From Ciceribacter thiooxidans (lineage in GTDB: Bacteria; Pseudomonadota; Alphaproteobacteria; Rhizobiales; Rhizobiaceae), in the NCBI RefSeq assembly GCF_014126615.1, contig NZ_CP059897.1:1054001-1118000 (forward strand): a stretch of 64,000 nucleotides of DNA. Direction: 5' to 3'. The position numbers and the translations under genes are program-made. Position 1 is the stretch's first letter. Each line of letters begins with the position of its first letter. Positions 63,086 to 64,000 of this stretch are shown piece by piece. Below the pieces are notes generated by a model. That model did not search any database. It was not told the DNA's origin and worked only from the letters and a program-made list of their open reading frames with translations.

Positions 63086-64000
63086 GCGTGGCCTATCCGA
63101 TAACCCGACCGGTACCGCAGGAGATCGGCAGGCGGATCGCCTTTCTTGGCGTCGGCTGGATCGGCCTCTCGCGCCTGCAGGCGATGGTCGATACCGGTCT
63201 GTGCCGCAAGGTCGTGCTTTGTGACCCGTCGGACGAGCGGATCGCCGAAGCTTGCCGGGCCGCCCCTGCGGCGGAATGCGTTTCGAGCTTCGACGCCCTG
63301 CTCGATCGCGACCTCGACGGCGTCGTGATCGCCACGCCGAGCGCCGTCCATGCGGAGCAGGCGCTGCGGGCGATCGACCGGGGTCTCGCGGTATTCTGCC
63401 AGAAGCCACTCGCACGCACGGCCGACGAGGTGCGGACCGTCATCGCGGCGGCTAAGGCAAGGAACGTGCTGCTCGGCGTCGACCTCTCCTATCGCCATGC
63501 CGAAGGGGTCCGCGTTCTGCGCGACCGCGTCAGGGGCGGGCAGCTCGGCCGGATATTCGACGTCGAGCTGGTGTTTCACAACGCCTACGGCCCCGACAAG
63601 GCGTGGTTCTACGACAAGACGCTCTCCGGCGGCGGATGCCTGATGGATCTCGGCATTCACCTCGTCGATCTCGCGCTCGACGTGCTCGACTGGCCCGAGG
63701 TCGGCGAGGTCCGCGGCGCCCTGTTCGCCGAAGGACGGCGTTTGACGGGCGCCCGCGAGGTGACCGAGGATTTCGCCAGTGCGACGATCTCGCTTGCGAA
63801 CGGTGTGAACGTCCGGCTCGCCTGCTCGTGGAAACTCAATGCCGGATGCGACGCCGTGATCGAGGCGAGCTTCCACGGCACCGAGGCATCCGCCTCCTTC
63901 CGCAATCTCGCGGGTTCGTTCTACGATTTCGAGACCGTCCTTCTCCGCGGCACCTCGCAGGAACGTCTCGTCGCTCCGCCGGACGAATGGGGCGGTCGGG
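63082..64000 (+). CDS. Gfo/Idh/MocA-family oxidoreductase (3' end outside window)
   Basis: At least 306 residues from a GTG at 63082 that overlaps the dehydrogenase stop; the frame is still open at the window end. Rossmann motif RIAFLGVGWIGLSRLQAMVD. The usual EKP is QKP here (FCQKPLARTADE, Lys108), keeping the catalytic Lys. GGCLMDLGIHLVDLALDVLD supplies the Asp/His pair. Acts on a sugar or sugar nucleotide; the pairing with an MDR dehydrogenase suggests consecutive redox steps, for instance epimerisation by oxidation and reduction. Confidence 0.87.
   Translation, partial: MSVAYPITRPVPQEIGRRIAFLGVGWIGLSRLQAMVDTGLCRKVVLCDPSDERIAEACRAAPAAECVSSFDALLDRDLDGVVIATPSAVHAEQALRAIDRGLAVFCQKPLARTADEVRTVIAAAKARNVLLGVDLSYRHAEGVRVLRDRVRGGQLGRIFDVELVFHNAYGPDKAWFYDKTLSGGGCLMDLGIHLVDLALDVLDWPEVGEVRGALFAEGRRLTGAREVTEDFASATISLANGVNVRLACSWKLNAGCDAVIEASFHGTEASASFRNLAGSFYDFETVLLRGTSQERLVAPPDEWGGR

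Noticed and set aside
61925..63415. A possible 497-codon N-terminal extension of the first epimerase
   Set aside because: It is antisense to the zinc-type dehydrogenase; the Rossmann fold begins directly at the ATG at 61924.

Overview
This window reads as a piece of a high-GC alphaproteobacterial genome, most likely a member of the Rhizobiales/Rhizobiaceae (Sinorhizobium, Rhizobium or a relative). The reasons are the rhizobial-type myo-inositol catabolic locus with an RpiR-type regulator and an inositol ABC importer, the choline-sulfate module, six distinct ABC-type solute-binding proteins, and an inverted pair of palindromic repeats of the kind scattered in rhizobial genomes. The density of catabolic transporters is typical of a chromid or megaplasmid, but no replication or partition gene is present to settle that. 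No tRNA, rRNA, CRISPR array or insertion sequence was recognised.

Layout. 1-2.8 kb: TctDE-like two-component system translationally coupled to a periplasmic binding protein. 2.8-7.6 kb: a PrpF/GalD-type tautomerase with a NitT/TauT-type ABC importer, divergent from a LysR regulator. 7.6-21.3 kb: the inositol locus: idhA/iolG, iolR (RpiR), iolC-iolD-iolE-small membrane ORF-iolB, a second Gfo/Idh/MocA dehydrogenase, an embedded PIN-domain toxin-antitoxin pair, and the importer iatP-iatA-ibpA. 21.4-30.9 kb: an AfuABC/FbpABC-type importer with two tandem binding proteins, a frameshifted fused permease, an inositol-monophosphatase-family phosphatase and a divergent two-component system; I infer sugar-phosphate or other organophosphate uptake. 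30.9-37.8 kb: a PotABCD-like importer operon with a hydantoin/Asp-Glu racemase and a GNAT enzyme, divergent from a GntR regulator. 37.8-45.0 kb: small membrane proteins, glgX, a YgaP-like protein, and LysR/MFS/aldo-keto reductase. 45.1-46.2 kb: an AbiEii-type nucleotidyltransferase with a small partner. 46.3-49.8 kb: betC (frameshifted), choX and their LysR regulator. 49.8-50.6 kb: a gene-free stretch full of hairpins. 50.6-53.4 kb: stress-type genes (DUF892 ferritin-like, UdgX-type uracil-DNA glycosylase, CBS protein).

53.4-64 kb holds the most unusual part: a tightly overlapped eight-gene minus-strand operon (61,924 down to 53,404) with three sugar-nucleotide SDR enzymes, three related CgeB-like glycosyltransferases, one GT4-like glycosyltransferase and a methyltransferase. 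It is divergent from a zinc-type dehydrogenase and a Gfo/Idh/MocA oxidoreductase that runs off the window. It looks like a pathway for making and transferring one or more unusual deoxy/pentose sugars; its product is not known to me.

Together the inositol genes form a complete route from external myo-inositol to dihydroxyacetone phosphate plus malonic semialdehyde; only iolA is missing from the window. Two genes (the AfuB-like permease and betC) are each broken by what looks like one missing base in a short G run, so sequencing error must be excluded before calling them pseudogenes.
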